The notes: generated from the sequence alone by a model not told the origin. A DNA stretch of 44,810 nt from Bacteroidaceae bacterium (GCA_017379075.1 JAFNXL010000016.1:1-44810), one strand, 5' to 3'; positions 8,423 through 18,312 are shown, counted from the first letter of the stretch. Numbers and translations: made by a program.

Positions 8423-9376
8423 TCAGTATATCCGTCTGGCTATTTCATAAATGCTGTCCACAGCACTTATGGTGTAGAAATGCAGGCTGGGCACGCCATG
8501 CTTCATCAGCTCGCGGCATTGTTCCACACTCCACTCTATTCCCACTTGCTTCACCTCTTCATCCGTCTTGCACTTCACCAACTCACGGTAAAACGGTTCG
8601 GGCAAATCGCAATGGAAGGTTTTGGGCACTACGGTCAGCTGATTCAAACGAGACAACGGCTTGATGCCGGGGATGATGGGAACTTCAATACCCAAAGCGC
8701 GGGCACGTTCCACAAAGGAAAGATATTTCTGATTGTCATAGAATAGCTGAGTTACGGCATATTCTGCTCCCAAATCCACCTTTTGCTTGAGCACCTGAAT
8801 ATCACTTTCCAGACAGGCGGCTTCCTCATGTTTCTCGGGATAGCATGCCACGCCGTAGCGAAAGCGGTTGCCGGGCACCTTTATGGGAGAGCCGTCAGCA
8901 AAGAACCCATCATTGAAGCGGTTGATCTGTTCTATCAATTCCGTAGCATGGGCAGGGCCATCGCCAGTGGGCATGAATGTGGCGTCCTCCTTGGCTTTGT
9001 CGCCACGGAGTACCAACAAATCGCTTATGCCCAGAAACTGGAGGTCTATGAGCATATATTCCAGATCCTCTCGGTCGTTTCCACTGCAAACAATATGCGG
9101 CACCACCGGAATATCATATTTCTTCTGTATGGCAGCGGCAATCGCGATGGTGCCAGGACGACGGCGCACCCGCTGACGCTGCATCAGTCCATTCTCCAGT
9201 TCATGATAGACGTATTCACTGCGATGGGTGGTGATGTTGATATATTTGGGGCTGAATTCCTTCAGACGGTCTATGGTACGGAACAGGGCAGCCGTTCCGT
9301 TTCCTTTCAGCGGCGGCAACACTTCAAAGGAGAAAGCCGTTCCGCCGCCATTGGATATGATGTCTGTTATGTTCAT
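8423..9376 (-). CDS. metF: 5,10-methylenetetrahydrofolate reductase
   Basis: FAD enzyme that reduces 5,10-methylene-THF to 5-methyl-THF for methionine synthesis. The 317-residue protein shows the start FSFEVLPP (catalytic Glu), the TTHRS loop, the DLLVLRGDK motif and AVTQLFYD typical of MetF. Length is normal for a bacterial enzyme. Its start codon overlaps the stop of the upstream GH51 gene as ATGA (9373-9376), so it may be translated by reinitiation after the arabinofuranosidase. That is an unusual partner for a folate enzyme. Confidence 0.96.
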   Translation of the reverse strand: MNITDIISNGGGTAFSFEVLPPLKGNGTAALFRTIDRLKEFSPKYINITTHRSEYVYHELENGLMQRQRVRRRPGTIAIAAAIQKKYDIPVVPHIVCSGNDREDLEYMLIDLQFLGISDLLVLRGDKAKEDATFMPTGDGPAHATELIEQINRFNDGFFADGSPIKVPGNRFRYGVACYPEKHEEAACLESDIQVLKQKVDLGAEYAVTQLFYDNQKYLSFVERARALGIEVPIIPGIKPLSRLNQLTVVPKTFHCDLPEPFYRELVKCKTDEEVKQVGIEWSVEQCRELMKHGVPSLHFYTISAVDSIYEIARRIY

Positions 9377-11385
9377 TTCTTGTCAGATTTAGCGATTCTA
9401 TATACCACAAAACATTTTGCGCCAAGGGTATGGCGCACCGTATTTCCCTGTGCTGTCAGGTAATTTTCCTGAGGCACAATGGCATTGGGGTTATCCAGCG
9501 TATTCTCTCCCTCATATTGGCTGCAATCCAGTGCCAGGGTGGTTACCTTGCCCACTCTTTTCGTTCCTTCCAACTTCAACAGCACTGGTTGCGGTTCGTT
9601 TGTGGTGTTGATTACCTTTACAATGAAACTATCGTCCGTCTCGTCCAGGACGGCGCTGCTGAAGATACCGTCTTTTCTCTTGGGCGCGATTTCCGACTGG
9701 CTGCAAGGCAAAACGTGCGTTCCCTTGTTCTGGGCATACATAGCCTGAACATGATAACTACAGGAACGGGCTATGCGAAGGTTGTCAAACCAGATGAGGT
9801 CCGGACGCCATTGCCATCCCTCAACATGGGCCAGCATTGGGGCATAAGTGGCCATCTCTACAATGTCGGCATTGCGTTCAAGTGTGGTCATGAAAGCGGC
9901 CTCGTAGATACTTGCCCCTGCGTGATTATACTTCTTTCCGTGATCATGGCAGGCATATTCTCCGGCAAACACCTTGGGACCCTTTCGGTCATAATTGTCA
10001 TAGCGGTACATATTGTTGAGGAACCAGTCCACGGGTCTGTAGAAATGTTCGTCCACCAGATCGGCCTTCAGCTCCGTCATCTCCTTCCAACCGTCTTCAA
10101 AGTCCTTTCCGTCGGGACCAGGCCCGCTGGAACCCACGATGCGGATGTCCGGGTATGCCTTTCTGATGCGCTCCACAAAAAATTTCAACCGCTCAAAATA
10201 GAAACGTCCCCACTGCTCGTTGCCCACAGCAATGTATTTCAGACAAAACGGTTCGGGATGTCCCATTTGTGCTCGGAGCTTTCCCCACTGCGTCGTGCTG
10301 TCTCCGTTGGCAAATTCAATCAAGTCCAGACAATCCTGGATATAGGGGTCGAGTGCCTGCTCCGTAGCTGGAGCATGCGCTTCCTCTCGTTCCCAGTTCT
10401 GATACTGGCAAGCCATTCCCACATTCATTACAGGCAGCGGTTCTGCGCCCAGTTCCTCACTCAGCAGGAACAACTCATAAAAACCCATTCCGTAACTTTG
10501 GAAATAATCCGGAAAGCAGCGGTAGGGGAAGCAGTCCATCCAGCGGTTCTTGTTTATCTTTCTATTTTCCACGGGACCCACGGAATGTTTCCACTGGTAG
10601 CGGTTATCCAAAGTTGTGCCCTCCACAATGCATCCGCCAGGAAAGCGGAACACACCGGGGCGCATGTCGTAAAGCGCCTGGACAATATCCTTGCGCAATC
10701 CATTTCTGTGGCCTCGCCAGGTATCAACAGGGAAAAGGCTGATGTGCTCCACATCACACGTTTCGCCAGTCCATGCGCTTCCTTTCTCGTCGGCAAGAAA
10801 AATTCGCAACTCCGCCTTCTCAACTTCGCGCGGACTGCGGATAACGGCCTCGTACTGCTTCCATTCAGGACTGTCCACCACCACCTTCACTTCGGCCAGT
10901 TGTTGATGCTCTGCCATGGTAGAGGGCTGTACCAACTGAACCTTCAGCATCTGCGGCTTTCCCTGTGGCACTCTTGCCCAGACCGAGAAACGGTAGTCGG
11001 CACTGGCGCGCAGTCCCATACCAAAGAAACCCTCGTTCTGCAGGCCAGTCCACATTTCTGAATGTCCCATACCCTGCAGACGCAGGTAGTGGGGATTCCG
11101 CTCAAAAGGACCGTCCGCCATCAGTTCAGCCCTTCCCATCACCTTCCAACCACTCAAGGCATTGGGGGTATATTCAAACGAGCGGTTTTTCACCAGCTCT
11201 GCATACATTCCTCCGTCAGCCGCAAAGTTTATATCTTCATAAAAGAGACCGTACATAGTAGGCGCAATTGGAGCGCCTTTGCGTGCCGTCTGCACGGTTA
11301 TGACCGTCTCGGACGCAAAAAGCGGCTGCCATGCAAGACACAGCAATCCCATGAAAAACGCGCCAAACAGTGACTTCAAGTGCAT
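9373..11385 (-). CDS. GH51-family alpha-L-arabinofuranosidase, secreted
   Basis: Removes terminal alpha-L-arabinofuranose from arabinan, arabinoxylan or related side chains. The 670-residue protein has a signal peptide (cleavage near LFAS-ETV, residue 25), a carbohydrate-binding-like beta domain (about 80-215), the (beta/alpha)8 catalytic domain, and a C-terminal beta-sandwich. The GH51 acid/base is E390 in GNEQW and the nucleophile is E476 in AGEYA, with GLFYEDINF near residue 46 also typical. No susC/susD genes are nearby. It heads a minus-strand run (metF, holB, ricT, gldH) and overlaps metF by 4 bases. A clear promoter was not found upstream. Confidence 0.93.
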   Translation of the reverse strand: MHLKSLFGAFFMGLLCLAWQPLFASETVITVQTARKGAPIAPTMYGLFYEDINFAADGGMYAELVKNRSFEYTPNALSGWKVMGRAELMADGPFERNPHYLRLQGMGHSEMWTGLQNEGFFGMGLRASADYRFSVWARVPQGKPQMLKVQLVQPSTMAEHQQLAEVKVVVDSPEWKQYEAVIRSPREVEKAELRIFLADEKGSAWTGETCDVEHISLFPVDTWRGHRNGLRKDIVQALYDMRPGVFRFPGGCIVEGTTLDNRYQWKHSVGPVENRKINKNRWMDCFPYRCFPDYFQSYGMGFYELFLLSEELGAEPLPVMNVGMACQYQNWEREEAHAPATEQALDPYIQDCLDLIEFANGDSTTQWGKLRAQMGHPEPFCLKYIAVGNEQWGRFYFERLKFFVERIRKAYPDIRIVGSSGPGPDGKDFEDGWKEMTELKADLVDEHFYRPVDWFLNNMYRYDNYDRKGPKVFAGEYACHDHGKKYNHAGASIYEAAFMTTLERNADIVEMATYAPMLAHVEGWQWRPDLIWFDNLRIARSCSYHVQAMYAQNKGTHVLPCSQSEIAPKRKDGIFSSAVLDETDDSFIVKVINTTNEPQPVLLKLEGTKRVGKVTTLALDCSQYEGENTLDNPNAIVPQENYLTAQGNTVRHTLGAKCFVVYRIAKSDKK

Positions 11386-11518
11386 ACTTCTACCTTATTT
11401 TTAATAGTAATTGGCTGTAAAATTAAGGATAATCTGGAAAAGATGCAAGCAAAAGCAGAAAAAACTAAGAATCTGTTTTGATTTTGGCGGACAAGTTATT
11501 TTCTCGGCATTTTTTCCG

Positions 11519-11526
11519 TATCTTTG
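11519..11526 (+). promoter_or_regulatory. Bacteroidetes -7 element before topB
   Basis: TATCTTTG matches the TAnnTTTG -7 element 22 bases before the chosen topB start. No good TTTG is seen 19-21 bases further upstream, so only the -7 half is supported. Confidence 0.6.
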
Positions 11527-11548
11527 CCCCCAAATTACAGAACAGAGA

Positions 11549-13393
11549 ATGATAGTTTGTATAGCAGAGAAACCGTCCGTTGCGCGTGAAATTGCCCAAG
11601 TGCTGGGTGCAAACCGCCCCATGGACGGGTTTATGGAGGGGAACGGCTACCAGGTTACGTGGACCTTCGGCCATCTGTGCGAGCTGAAGGAGCCACAGGA
11701 CTATTCGCCAATGTGGAAACGGTGGAGCCTGAGCCAGCTGCCCATGATCCCCGAGCGCTTCGGCATAAAGTTGAAGGCCGACAAGGGTGTGGAGAAACAA
11801 TTCCAGACCATTGCACGGCTCATCCAAGGCGCGGACAGCATTGTAAACTGCGGAGATGCCGGACAGGAGGGTGAACTGATACAGCGCTGGGTAATGCAGA
11901 TGGCACAGGCCAAATGTCCCGTCAAGCGTCTGTGGATAAGCAGTCTGACTGAGGAATCCATACGCCAGGGATTTCAAGAGTTGAAGGAGCAGAACCAGTA
12001 CCAGACGCTTTACGAGGCCGGCCTGATGCGCGCCATCGGCGACTGGCTGTTGGGCATGAACGCCACCCGCCTCTACACCCAGAAGTATGCCTCGGGACAG
12101 CAACAGGTACTCAGCATCGGTCGTGTGCAGACTCCCACATTGGCGCTCATTGTCAAGCGGCAGCAAGAGATTGAACAATTCCAACCACTACCCTACTGGG
12201 TGCTGTCCACCATCTACCGCGACACCGTATTCACCGCCATCATGAAGGAGGGCGACCGCGGATTCGCCACCCAAGAAGAGGGCGAGGCGGCACTGGCGTC
12301 CATCAGCGACGCACCGTTCACCGTTACGGAAGTGCAGGAGAAAAAGGGTACCGAGGCCGCGCCAAGACTTTTCGACCTCACCAGCCTGCAGGTGGAATGC
12401 AACAAGCGGTTCGGCTTCAGCGCCGACACCACGCTCCAGCTCATACAAAGCCTCTACGAGAAAAAACTGACCACCTATCCACGCGTAGACACCACCTATC
12501 TAAGCGATGACATCTACCCCAAATGCCCCGGCATTCTAAACGGACTCACCGCCTATTTCCCGCTGATGGAACGCATCAAGGGAAAGCCTTTGGCCAAGAG
12601 CAAAAAAGTCTTTGACAGCAAAAAGGTAACAGACCACCACGCCATCATTCCCACTGGCGTTCCGGCACAGGGAATGACCGAGATGGAAGCCAAGGTATAC
12701 GATCTCGTTTCGCGCCGTTTCATCGGTATTTTCTACCCCGACTGCAAGTTCACCGCCACCACCGTAAAGGGCGAAGTGGGCGATGTGAAGATGAAGGCCA
12801 CAGGTCGTGTCATCAACGACCCCGGATGGAAGATACTCTGGGCCAAGACCGCCACGGACGAGGACGAGAAAGCGGCCGACGAGGAAAAGACACTTCCCCA
12901 GTTCACCAAGGGGGAAAGCGGACCGCATACACCCACTCTTACAGAGAAGCAGACCACTCCCCCGAAGCCTTACACCGAGGCCACGCTGCTGCGTGCCATG
13001 GAAACGGCCGGCAAGACTGTGGACAACGAGGAACTGCGCGAGGCGCTGAAGGAAAACGGCATTGGCCGGCCCAGTACGCGAGCAGCCATCATAGAGACGC
13101 TCTTCCGCCGCCACTACATTCGCAAGGAGCGCAAGAACCTGTGGGCCACCCCCACTGGAGTGGAACTTATCAGCCTCATCCACGAAGAGATTCTCATGAG
13201 TGCAGAACTGACCGGACGCTGGGAAAAGAAGTTGCGCCAAATTGAGCGCCGCGAGTACGAGGCGAAGACCTTCCTGGACGAGCTGAAGGCCATGGTGTCA
13301 GAGATTGTCATGTCTGTTTTGCGGGACAACACCGCCCGCCACGTCCCCTGCATTGTGCCTGCCAAAGAAAAATCCAAGGGCAAAAAACAATAA
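11549..13393 (+). CDS. topB: DNA topoisomerase III (type IA)
   Basis: Type IA topoisomerase that passes single strands and decatenates DNA. The 614-residue protein starts MIVCIAEKPSVAREI, the Toprim N-terminus, which fixes the start at 11549. A longer open frame reaches 11411 but would place the promoter inside the gene. Other marks are the acidic Toprim motif GDAGQEGELI (about residue 107), the active-site tyrosine Y310 in TTYPRVDTTYL, and GIGRPSTRA in the C-terminal half. There are no C-terminal zinc fingers; the protein ends in a lysine-rich tail. Transcribed divergently from the GH51 gene. Confidence 0.95.
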   Translation: MIVCIAEKPSVAREIAQVLGANRPMDGFMEGNGYQVTWTFGHLCELKEPQDYSPMWKRWSLSQLPMIPERFGIKLKADKGVEKQFQTIARLIQGADSIVNCGDAGQEGELIQRWVMQMAQAKCPVKRLWISSLTEESIRQGFQELKEQNQYQTLYEAGLMRAIGDWLLGMNATRLYTQKYASGQQQVLSIGRVQTPTLALIVKRQQEIEQFQPLPYWVLSTIYRDTVFTAIMKEGDRGFATQEEGEAALASISDAPFTVTEVQEKKGTEAAPRLFDLTSLQVECNKRFGFSADTTLQLIQSLYEKKLTTYPRVDTTYLSDDIYPKCPGILNGLTAYFPLMERIKGKPLAKSKKVFDSKKVTDHHAIIPTGVPAQGMTEMEAKVYDLVSRRFIGIFYPDCKFTATTVKGEVGDVKMKATGRVINDPGWKILWAKTATDEDEKAADEEKTLPQFTKGESGPHTPTLTEKQTTPPKPYTEATLLRAMETAGKTVDNEELREALKENGIGRPSTRAAIIETLFRRHYIRKERKNLWATPTGVELISLIHEEILMSAELTGRWEKKLRQIERREYEAKTFLDELKAMVSEIVMSVLRDNTARHVPCIVPAKEKSKGKKQ

Positions 13394-13490
13394 TGCCGAC
13401 CCCGGATACGTTATTTTCTTAAGTCATGAGCAACGAGCGGTGAGTTCCGAGTTGTGACATTATAAAAATTGCAAACGCAAAAATGCAAAA

Positions 13491-15617
13491 ATGCAAAACG
13501 CGCCCTTCCATAACAATCCCTCCCTGGGCCGCCTTCTTCGGACAGCGGTCTTGTGTTGCGTGGCGCTGATTTCGGCCTGCAACCCCGAGACCTATGTAAA
13601 GAAAGGTGATGCCTTTTATGCCATCGGCGAATACTTCGATGCCGCCGCCGAATACAAGAAAGCCTTTTCCCGAACAGCCGTCAAGGACAAGGAAAAGCGT
13701 GGCGTGCGTGCCTGGAAGATGGCCGAATGCTATCGTCACATGAACTTTTCCGCCAAGGCGATGGGAGCCTATCAGAACGCAATCCGTTACAAATACCCCG
13801 ACAGCCTGGCGTTGCTCTATCTGGCCCAGGCACAACACAAGGCCAGCGACTACAAGAAGGCCATGGCCAGCTATCAGGCTTTTTTGGAGAAGGAACCCGG
13901 CAACCTCCTTGCCATCAACGGCATAAAGGGTTGCGAACTGGCACCGCAATGGAAGGAGAACCCCACCCGATATACCGTAAAGAAGGAACCCGTCTTCAAC
14001 GGACGGCGCTATGACTACTCGCCCGCCCTGCTGGGCGACGAGGGCGAACAGCTCTTCATCACCACCACGCGCCCGCAGGCCACCGGAGACGAGCTGAGCG
14101 GCATCACAGGCGTGAAGAGCGCCGACATCTTCTTCAGCCAAAAGGACGACAAGGGCAAGTGGTCGCAACCCGAGGCGCTGGAATCCGAAGTGAACAGCAT
14201 CTATGACGAGGGTGCCTGCTGCTTCTCGCCCGACGGCAAGACCATGTATTTTACCCGTTGCACGCACGACCCCAACTACCCCCGTTATGCGCAGATTTTC
14301 AGCAGCGCGCGCAGCGACGCTTCCTGGGGCAAGCCCGAAGCGGTACCCATCTCGCGCGACACCCTCTCAAGCTATGCCCACCCAGCCGTGTCGCCAGACG
14401 GGATGTGGCTCTATTTCGTAAGTGATATGCCCGGCGGAGTGGGCGGACTGGACATCTGGCGCATCGGACTGAGCGAATACGGACTGGGAGCCGTGGAAAA
14501 TCTGGGACCTGTCATCAACACCCCTGGAGACGAGATGTTCCCCACTTTCCGTCCCAACGGCGACCTTTTCTTTTCCAGTAACGGGCATCCTGGCATGGGC
14601 GGGCTGGACCTTTTCCGCGCCCAATGCGACTCCACCAAGAAGTGGCACATCGAGAACCTGCAATACCCCATGAACAGTCCCGGGGATGATTTCGGCATGA
14701 CTTTCCAGGGCCTGCACAACCAGGGCTTTTTCTGCAGTAGCAGAGGCGATGCCCGCGGATGGGACCACATTTTCTCATTCTACTGTCCCGAGGTCATCCA
14801 AACCGTCAAGGGATGGGTCTATGAAAAGGACGGATATGAACTGCCCGAGGGACTGGTCTATATGGTGGGCAACGACGGCACCTATCTCAAGCTTAGCGTA
14901 AAGGGCGACGGCAGCTTCACACAGCAGATACAGCCCAACGTGGAATACGTCTTCCTGGGTACCTGCAAAGGTTATCTGAACCACAAAGAAGAGTTGTGCG
15001 TGGACACCACCAGCGAAAGCCAGGAATATGTGCTGCAGTTCCCCCTGGCCAACATCCACGCCCCCGTACTGGTACGCAACGTGTTCTACGAGTTTGACAG
15101 CGCTGAGCTGACTCCCAACAGCACCCAGGCGCTGGACAGCCTCGTCACCCTGCTGAATGAGAATCCCAACATCACCATCGAACTCTCCAGCCACTGCGAC
15201 TTCCGTGGCAAGGACGAATATAACCAGAAACTGAGCCAGCGCCGCGCAGAAAGCGTGGTAAACTACCTCATTGCCCACGGCATTGCAGAAGACCGCCTCA
15301 CGCCCGTAGGCTATGGCGAGAGCCGTCCAAAGGCCGTCACACGCAAGGTGGCCGAGCAGAACCCCTTCCTGCATGAAGGCGACACCCTAACCGAGGCCTT
15401 CATCAACGCCCTTCCCAACGAGGAGCAGAAGGAAGCATGCCATGCGCTGAACCGCCGCACCGAGTTCCGCGTACTGCGCATCACTTATGGCCTCTTTGAC
15501 CAGATAAAGAAGGATGCCAAGAAGGAAGAGGAAGAGCAGAAAAAAGCTGCCGAAGAACAAGAAAGCGAGCAGGAGGAACAACCAGCCGTGGAAGATGACG
15601 ACTATTTCTTCTTCTGA
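13491..15617 (+). CDS. porE: PorE-like type IX secretion lipoprotein (TPR, beta-propeller, OmpA domain)
   Basis: A 708-residue predicted outer-membrane lipoprotein with lipobox cysteine Cys30 (LISAC). Order of parts: TPR-like helices (about 33-150); PD40/WD40-like beta-propeller with repeats such as ACCFSPDGKTMYFTR, PAVSPDGMWLYFVSD and FPTFRPNGDLFFSS (about 160-430); a carboxypeptidase-regulatory-like beta domain (about 435-520); and an OmpA peptidoglycan-binding domain with NVFYEFDSAELTPNS and GYGESRPK (about 535-660). The tail is acidic and glutamate-rich, ending DDDYFFF. The same domain order defines PorE of Porphyromonas, which ties the T9SS machine to peptidoglycan. Paralogous OmpA/PD40 proteins exist, so PorE is probable, not certain. 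Confidence 0.8.
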   Translation: MQNAPFHNNPSLGRLLRTAVLCCVALISACNPETYVKKGDAFYAIGEYFDAAAEYKKAFSRTAVKDKEKRGVRAWKMAECYRHMNFSAKAMGAYQNAIRYKYPDSLALLYLAQAQHKASDYKKAMASYQAFLEKEPGNLLAINGIKGCELAPQWKENPTRYTVKKEPVFNGRRYDYSPALLGDEGEQLFITTTRPQATGDELSGITGVKSADIFFSQKDDKGKWSQPEALESEVNSIYDEGACCFSPDGKTMYFTRCTHDPNYPRYAQIFSSARSDASWGKPEAVPISRDTLSSYAHPAVSPDGMWLYFVSDMPGGVGGLDIWRIGLSEYGLGAVENLGPVINTPGDEMFPTFRPNGDLFFSSNGHPGMGGLDLFRAQCDSTKKWHIENLQYPMNSPGDDFGMTFQGLHNQGFFCSSRGDARGWDHIFSFYCPEVIQTVKGWVYEKDGYELPEGLVYMVGNDGTYLKLSVKGDGSFTQQIQPNVEYVFLGTCKGYLNHKEELCVDTTSESQEYVLQFPLANIHAPVLVRNVFYEFDSAELTPNSTQALDSLVTLLNENPNITIELSSHCDFRGKDEYNQKLSQRRAESVVNYLIAHGIAEDRLTPVGYGESRPKAVTRKVAEQNPFLHEGDTLTEAFINALPNEEQKEACHALNRRTEFRVLRITYGLFDQIKKDAKKEEEEQKKAAEEQESEQEEQPAVEDDDYFFF

Positions 15618-15683
15618 CCCCAAATTCCGGCTGTGCGCACAGGCAACCGTTGGCCATTTAAATGTACATTGAAAGAATAACCT

Positions 15684-16673
15684 ATGGACAGAAAACAGTT
15701 TTTGACATCAATGTTATCGCTGAGCGGTGCCGCCCTGGCATCAACAGCAAATGCAGCCATTCTTGACAAGACCGCAGAAGCGATAATGGCCAAGGCAAAG
15801 GCCAGTGCCAAACGCAACAAAAGAAAGATTGACCCCGCAACGACAGTACTTTTGTCAGACATTCACATCTGCGGTGAGTTGGAAAACGGAATGTCTAAAC
15901 ACTATCCCTATAACCCCACCTGTCTGAAACTACGAATGGCCGAGATCCTCTCCATGCGGCCTCTGCCGGCAAACGTGATTGTATTCGGTGACGTGGCCTG
16001 GGATTACGGTTTGGAGGAAGACTACCGTTATGCCGCCGAGTTGCTTTCGGAACTGGAACAGGCAGGCATCAAAGTCACACTCGGAATGGGAAACCATGAC
16101 CGCCGCGAGCCGTTCTTCAAGGTCTTCCCATCATATACCACCTCCACCAAGGTTGCTGGCCACGTAGTATCAGTAGTTGAGATGCCCCACTTCAACTTTG
16201 TGATGCTCGACTCGCTTGCCGAACTCCCCAATCTGCGTTTGCGTCAGCCCACAACCGTTTCGGGCGAGATTTCGGGCGGGCAAATTGAATGGCTCCAGGA
16301 ATTTGCGAAAGACAACAAACGCCGTCTGGTATTGGGAGCCCACCACCCTCTAAACGAGATGGCCAATCTGGAACAGTTCATTGCCCAGACTCCTGCGGTA
16401 GCCGGCTATATTTATGGCCACACCCACATCTGGGACAAATCTGTTCGGGTGGTACGTCCGCGTAAGGAACTGCACATGGTACAGACAGTAGGACTTCCCG
16501 CCACATTCTATGGCGACATTGGCTTTGTGGTCATGCGCTCCACCCCCGAGGCCATAAAGTTCGAATACTCCTCAAAGGGCTTCTGGTGGCCGCAGCCCAA
16601 GGAAAATCCGCCCGCAGAGTGGCTAAGCCGCGCCAAAGACCTGTCCGACGAGCATTGCCAGTTTTTATTATAG
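15684..16673 (+). CDS. Secreted calcineurin-like metallophosphoesterase
   Basis: A 329-residue two-metal phosphoesterase. The metal-ligand motifs are in order: D-x-H in LSDIHICG (about residue 56), GDVAWD (about 98), GNHDRR (about 135), a histidine in GAHHPL (about 219) and GHTHIW (about 248). The N-terminus MDRKQFLTSMLSLSGAALA with an AxA-like site near residue 25 is a signal peptide with Tat-like character. Substrate is unknown; the family includes phosphodiesterases and purple-acid-like enzymes. It lies 66 bases after the PorE-like gene. Confidence 0.88.
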   Translation: MDRKQFLTSMLSLSGAALASTANAAILDKTAEAIMAKAKASAKRNKRKIDPATTVLLSDIHICGELENGMSKHYPYNPTCLKLRMAEILSMRPLPANVIVFGDVAWDYGLEEDYRYAAELLSELEQAGIKVTLGMGNHDRREPFFKVFPSYTTSTKVAGHVVSVVEMPHFNFVMLDSLAELPNLRLRQPTTVSGEISGGQIEWLQEFAKDNKRRLVLGAHHPLNEMANLEQFIAQTPAVAGYIYGHTHIWDKSVRVVRPRKELHMVQTVGLPATFYGDIGFVVMRSTPEAIKFEYSSKGFWWPQPKENPPAEWLSRAKDLSDEHCQFLL

Positions 16674-17308
16674 ACACCAATATTTTTGATTGTAACAGTC
16701 TGTCAAGGAACGCCTTTAGTTTGTTTCTTGTCCTCTCCTGCGTGTCCGGAATTGCAGGATGCGAAAGAATTTCAGCGCAAAGATATAGCTTTATTTTGTT
16801 TTTACAAAATAAAATATTATATTTTTTCGCTTATTTGTAAAAAATTATTCGAATACAATAAATTTCCTGCGCTTGAAGATAATTTTTTCCTCGCGAGGGA
16901 CTACATTTTTCCACGCCACGGAGCATAAAATCCATGCCGAGAGCGACAAAAAGGACCAATTTACATGTAAAGAAAAATGCAAAATGCAAAGCAAAATGCA
17001 AAGCCCCGTCATACGATTTATTGATTTTCAATTACTTATCACTTCTCTTTGCATTTTTGCATCTTTGCGCCATGCAAAATTTATAACCATGCAGCCCCTA
17101 TATAATATATTATAGTCTATTAGTCAATACTATTCACTAATATTATAAGGTGTGGGGTGTCCCCCGTTTTAAATTTGCAAAGGCAAAAATGCAAAAATTG
17201 CAAAATATGACTCGCACAAACATACAAAAAAATAATGGACTGCACTCAAATACAGCCCATTACAACAGCCATCTTATTTGGTTTGCTTTTTTGCAAATTT
17301 TGCATTTA
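16674..17308. other. Noncoding AT-rich convergent region with repeats
   Basis: This 635-base gap separates two converging genes and contains no credible gene. Open frames of 60-80 codons are in AT-rich low-complexity sequence. It holds a 10-base perfect palindrome CCTCGCGAGG (16889-16898), clusters of GCAAAAAT/GCAAAATGC-like repeats on both strands (about 16975-17080, 17174-17207 and 17285-17308), an AT dyad around 17099-17115, and a terminator for the GH43 gene (17225-17261). Confidence 0.7.
17225..17261 (-). terminator. Intrinsic terminator after the GH43 gene
   Basis: Read on the minus strand, AATGGGCTG pairs with CAGTCCATT (one mismatch) around a 10-base loop and is followed by a run of seven T. 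It lies 48 bases past the GH43 stop. Confidence 0.75.
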
Positions 17309-18247
17309 TTATTTTAAACGGCATCGGATGATGCTTTCCGTATCAACGGAAATGATGTCCGGCCCGCCATTGGGGTTCTTCTTGAAGCTCACATAGCCAA
17401 TGTGCGTATCGCGAGGATGGACCTTTGTGTCCGAGCTATGTGCGTGGAAGACTATGCGCAGCTTGCCTTTAGCGTCGCGGAAGAAGCTGTGGTGCCCCAC
17501 ACCCACAAGTTGGTTGGGTCGGCGCAGAATGGGATTATAGTCCACCTTCTGCCAGGGACCGTTGATACTTTCGCTGGTGGCGACACCAATGGCATAGTCT
17601 TTACATGTATATCCGTTGCCAGAGTACGTCATATAATACGTGCTGTTGTGCTTGATGATGAAGGGGCCTTCGTTCACCACGGCATCCAGCTTTTCCCATT
17701 CCTGTTCGGGGCGCACCACCTGTTTGAGCGTATTGAGTTTCATTGTGGTAAAGTCGGGCTCCAGTTCACAACTATAGATGATATTTCCCCGATCAAATCG
17801 TACAAAAAACATATAGGGCTTGCCATCCTCGTCGATATAAAGATGGTGGTCAATGTTGCCTTCCTGCACAAAAAGAGGGCCGGTATACAGCTCGTTAAAA
17901 GGACCTGTAGGGCTGTCGCTCCATGCTGCGCGTATCTTTTCGTTGCCCGAAAAATACATCAGATATCGGCCGTTCACATTGTATACCTCGGGAGCCCAGA
18001 ACCACTTAGGGCAGGAAGTCTGCTCCTTGCGCAAAGCCCACCCCAGACGTTCCCAGTTCTCAAGGTCTGTGCTGGAGAACACTTCTATACCGCTGTCGCC
18101 AGTGGTGCCATAGGCATAATACACACCATCCTCCACCAAAATGTAGGGATCGGCCAGCGCCAGGGGTTTCTCAACAGGAGTCTGTGCGCCGGTTTGGAAT
18201 ACGGCTGCTGCGGTCATAAAAAAGGCAAATGCAAGGCGTTTCATCAT
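17309..18247 (-). CDS. GH43-family glycoside hydrolase, secreted
   Basis: Five-bladed beta-propeller glycosidase, family members of which are arabinofuranosidases, xylosidases or arabinanases. The 312-residue protein starts at MMKRLAFAFF; earlier codons up to 18409 would cross the promoter. It has a signal peptide cleaved near GAQ-TPV (residue 21). The three acidic residues of the fold are visible: base Asp in LADPYILV (about residue 32), the middle Asp in NIDHHLYID (about 131), and acid Glu in VNEGPFIIK (about 189). Exact subfamily and substrate cannot be told by eye. Divergent from the GH5 gene. Confidence 0.9.
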   Translation of the reverse strand: MMKRLAFAFFMTAAAVFQTGAQTPVEKPLALADPYILVEDGVYYAYGTTGDSGIEVFSSTDLENWERLGWALRKEQTSCPKWFWAPEVYNVNGRYLMYFSGNEKIRAAWSDSPTGPFNELYTGPLFVQEGNIDHHLYIDEDGKPYMFFVRFDRGNIIYSCELEPDFTTMKLNTLKQVVRPEQEWEKLDAVVNEGPFIIKHNSTYYMTYSGNGYTCKDYAIGVATSESINGPWQKVDYNPILRRPNQLVGVGHHSFFRDAKGKLRIVFHAHSSDTKVHPRDTHIGYVSFKKNPNGGPDIISVDTESIIRCRLK

Positions 18248-18279
18248 GATTTTAACGTTATTTTTGTTAATATTATGGG

Positions 18280-18312
18280 CAAAGTTACAAATTTTACTGC
18301 TTTCCCTCCAAA
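18280..18312 (-). promoter_or_regulatory. Full Bacteroidetes promoter for the GH43 gene
   Basis: On the minus strand TTTG (18312-18309), a 21-base spacer, then TAACTTTG (18287-18280) fit the -33/-7 consensus. Predicted transcript start is about 27 bases before the GH43 start codon, which supports starting the gene at 18247. Confidence 0.75.
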
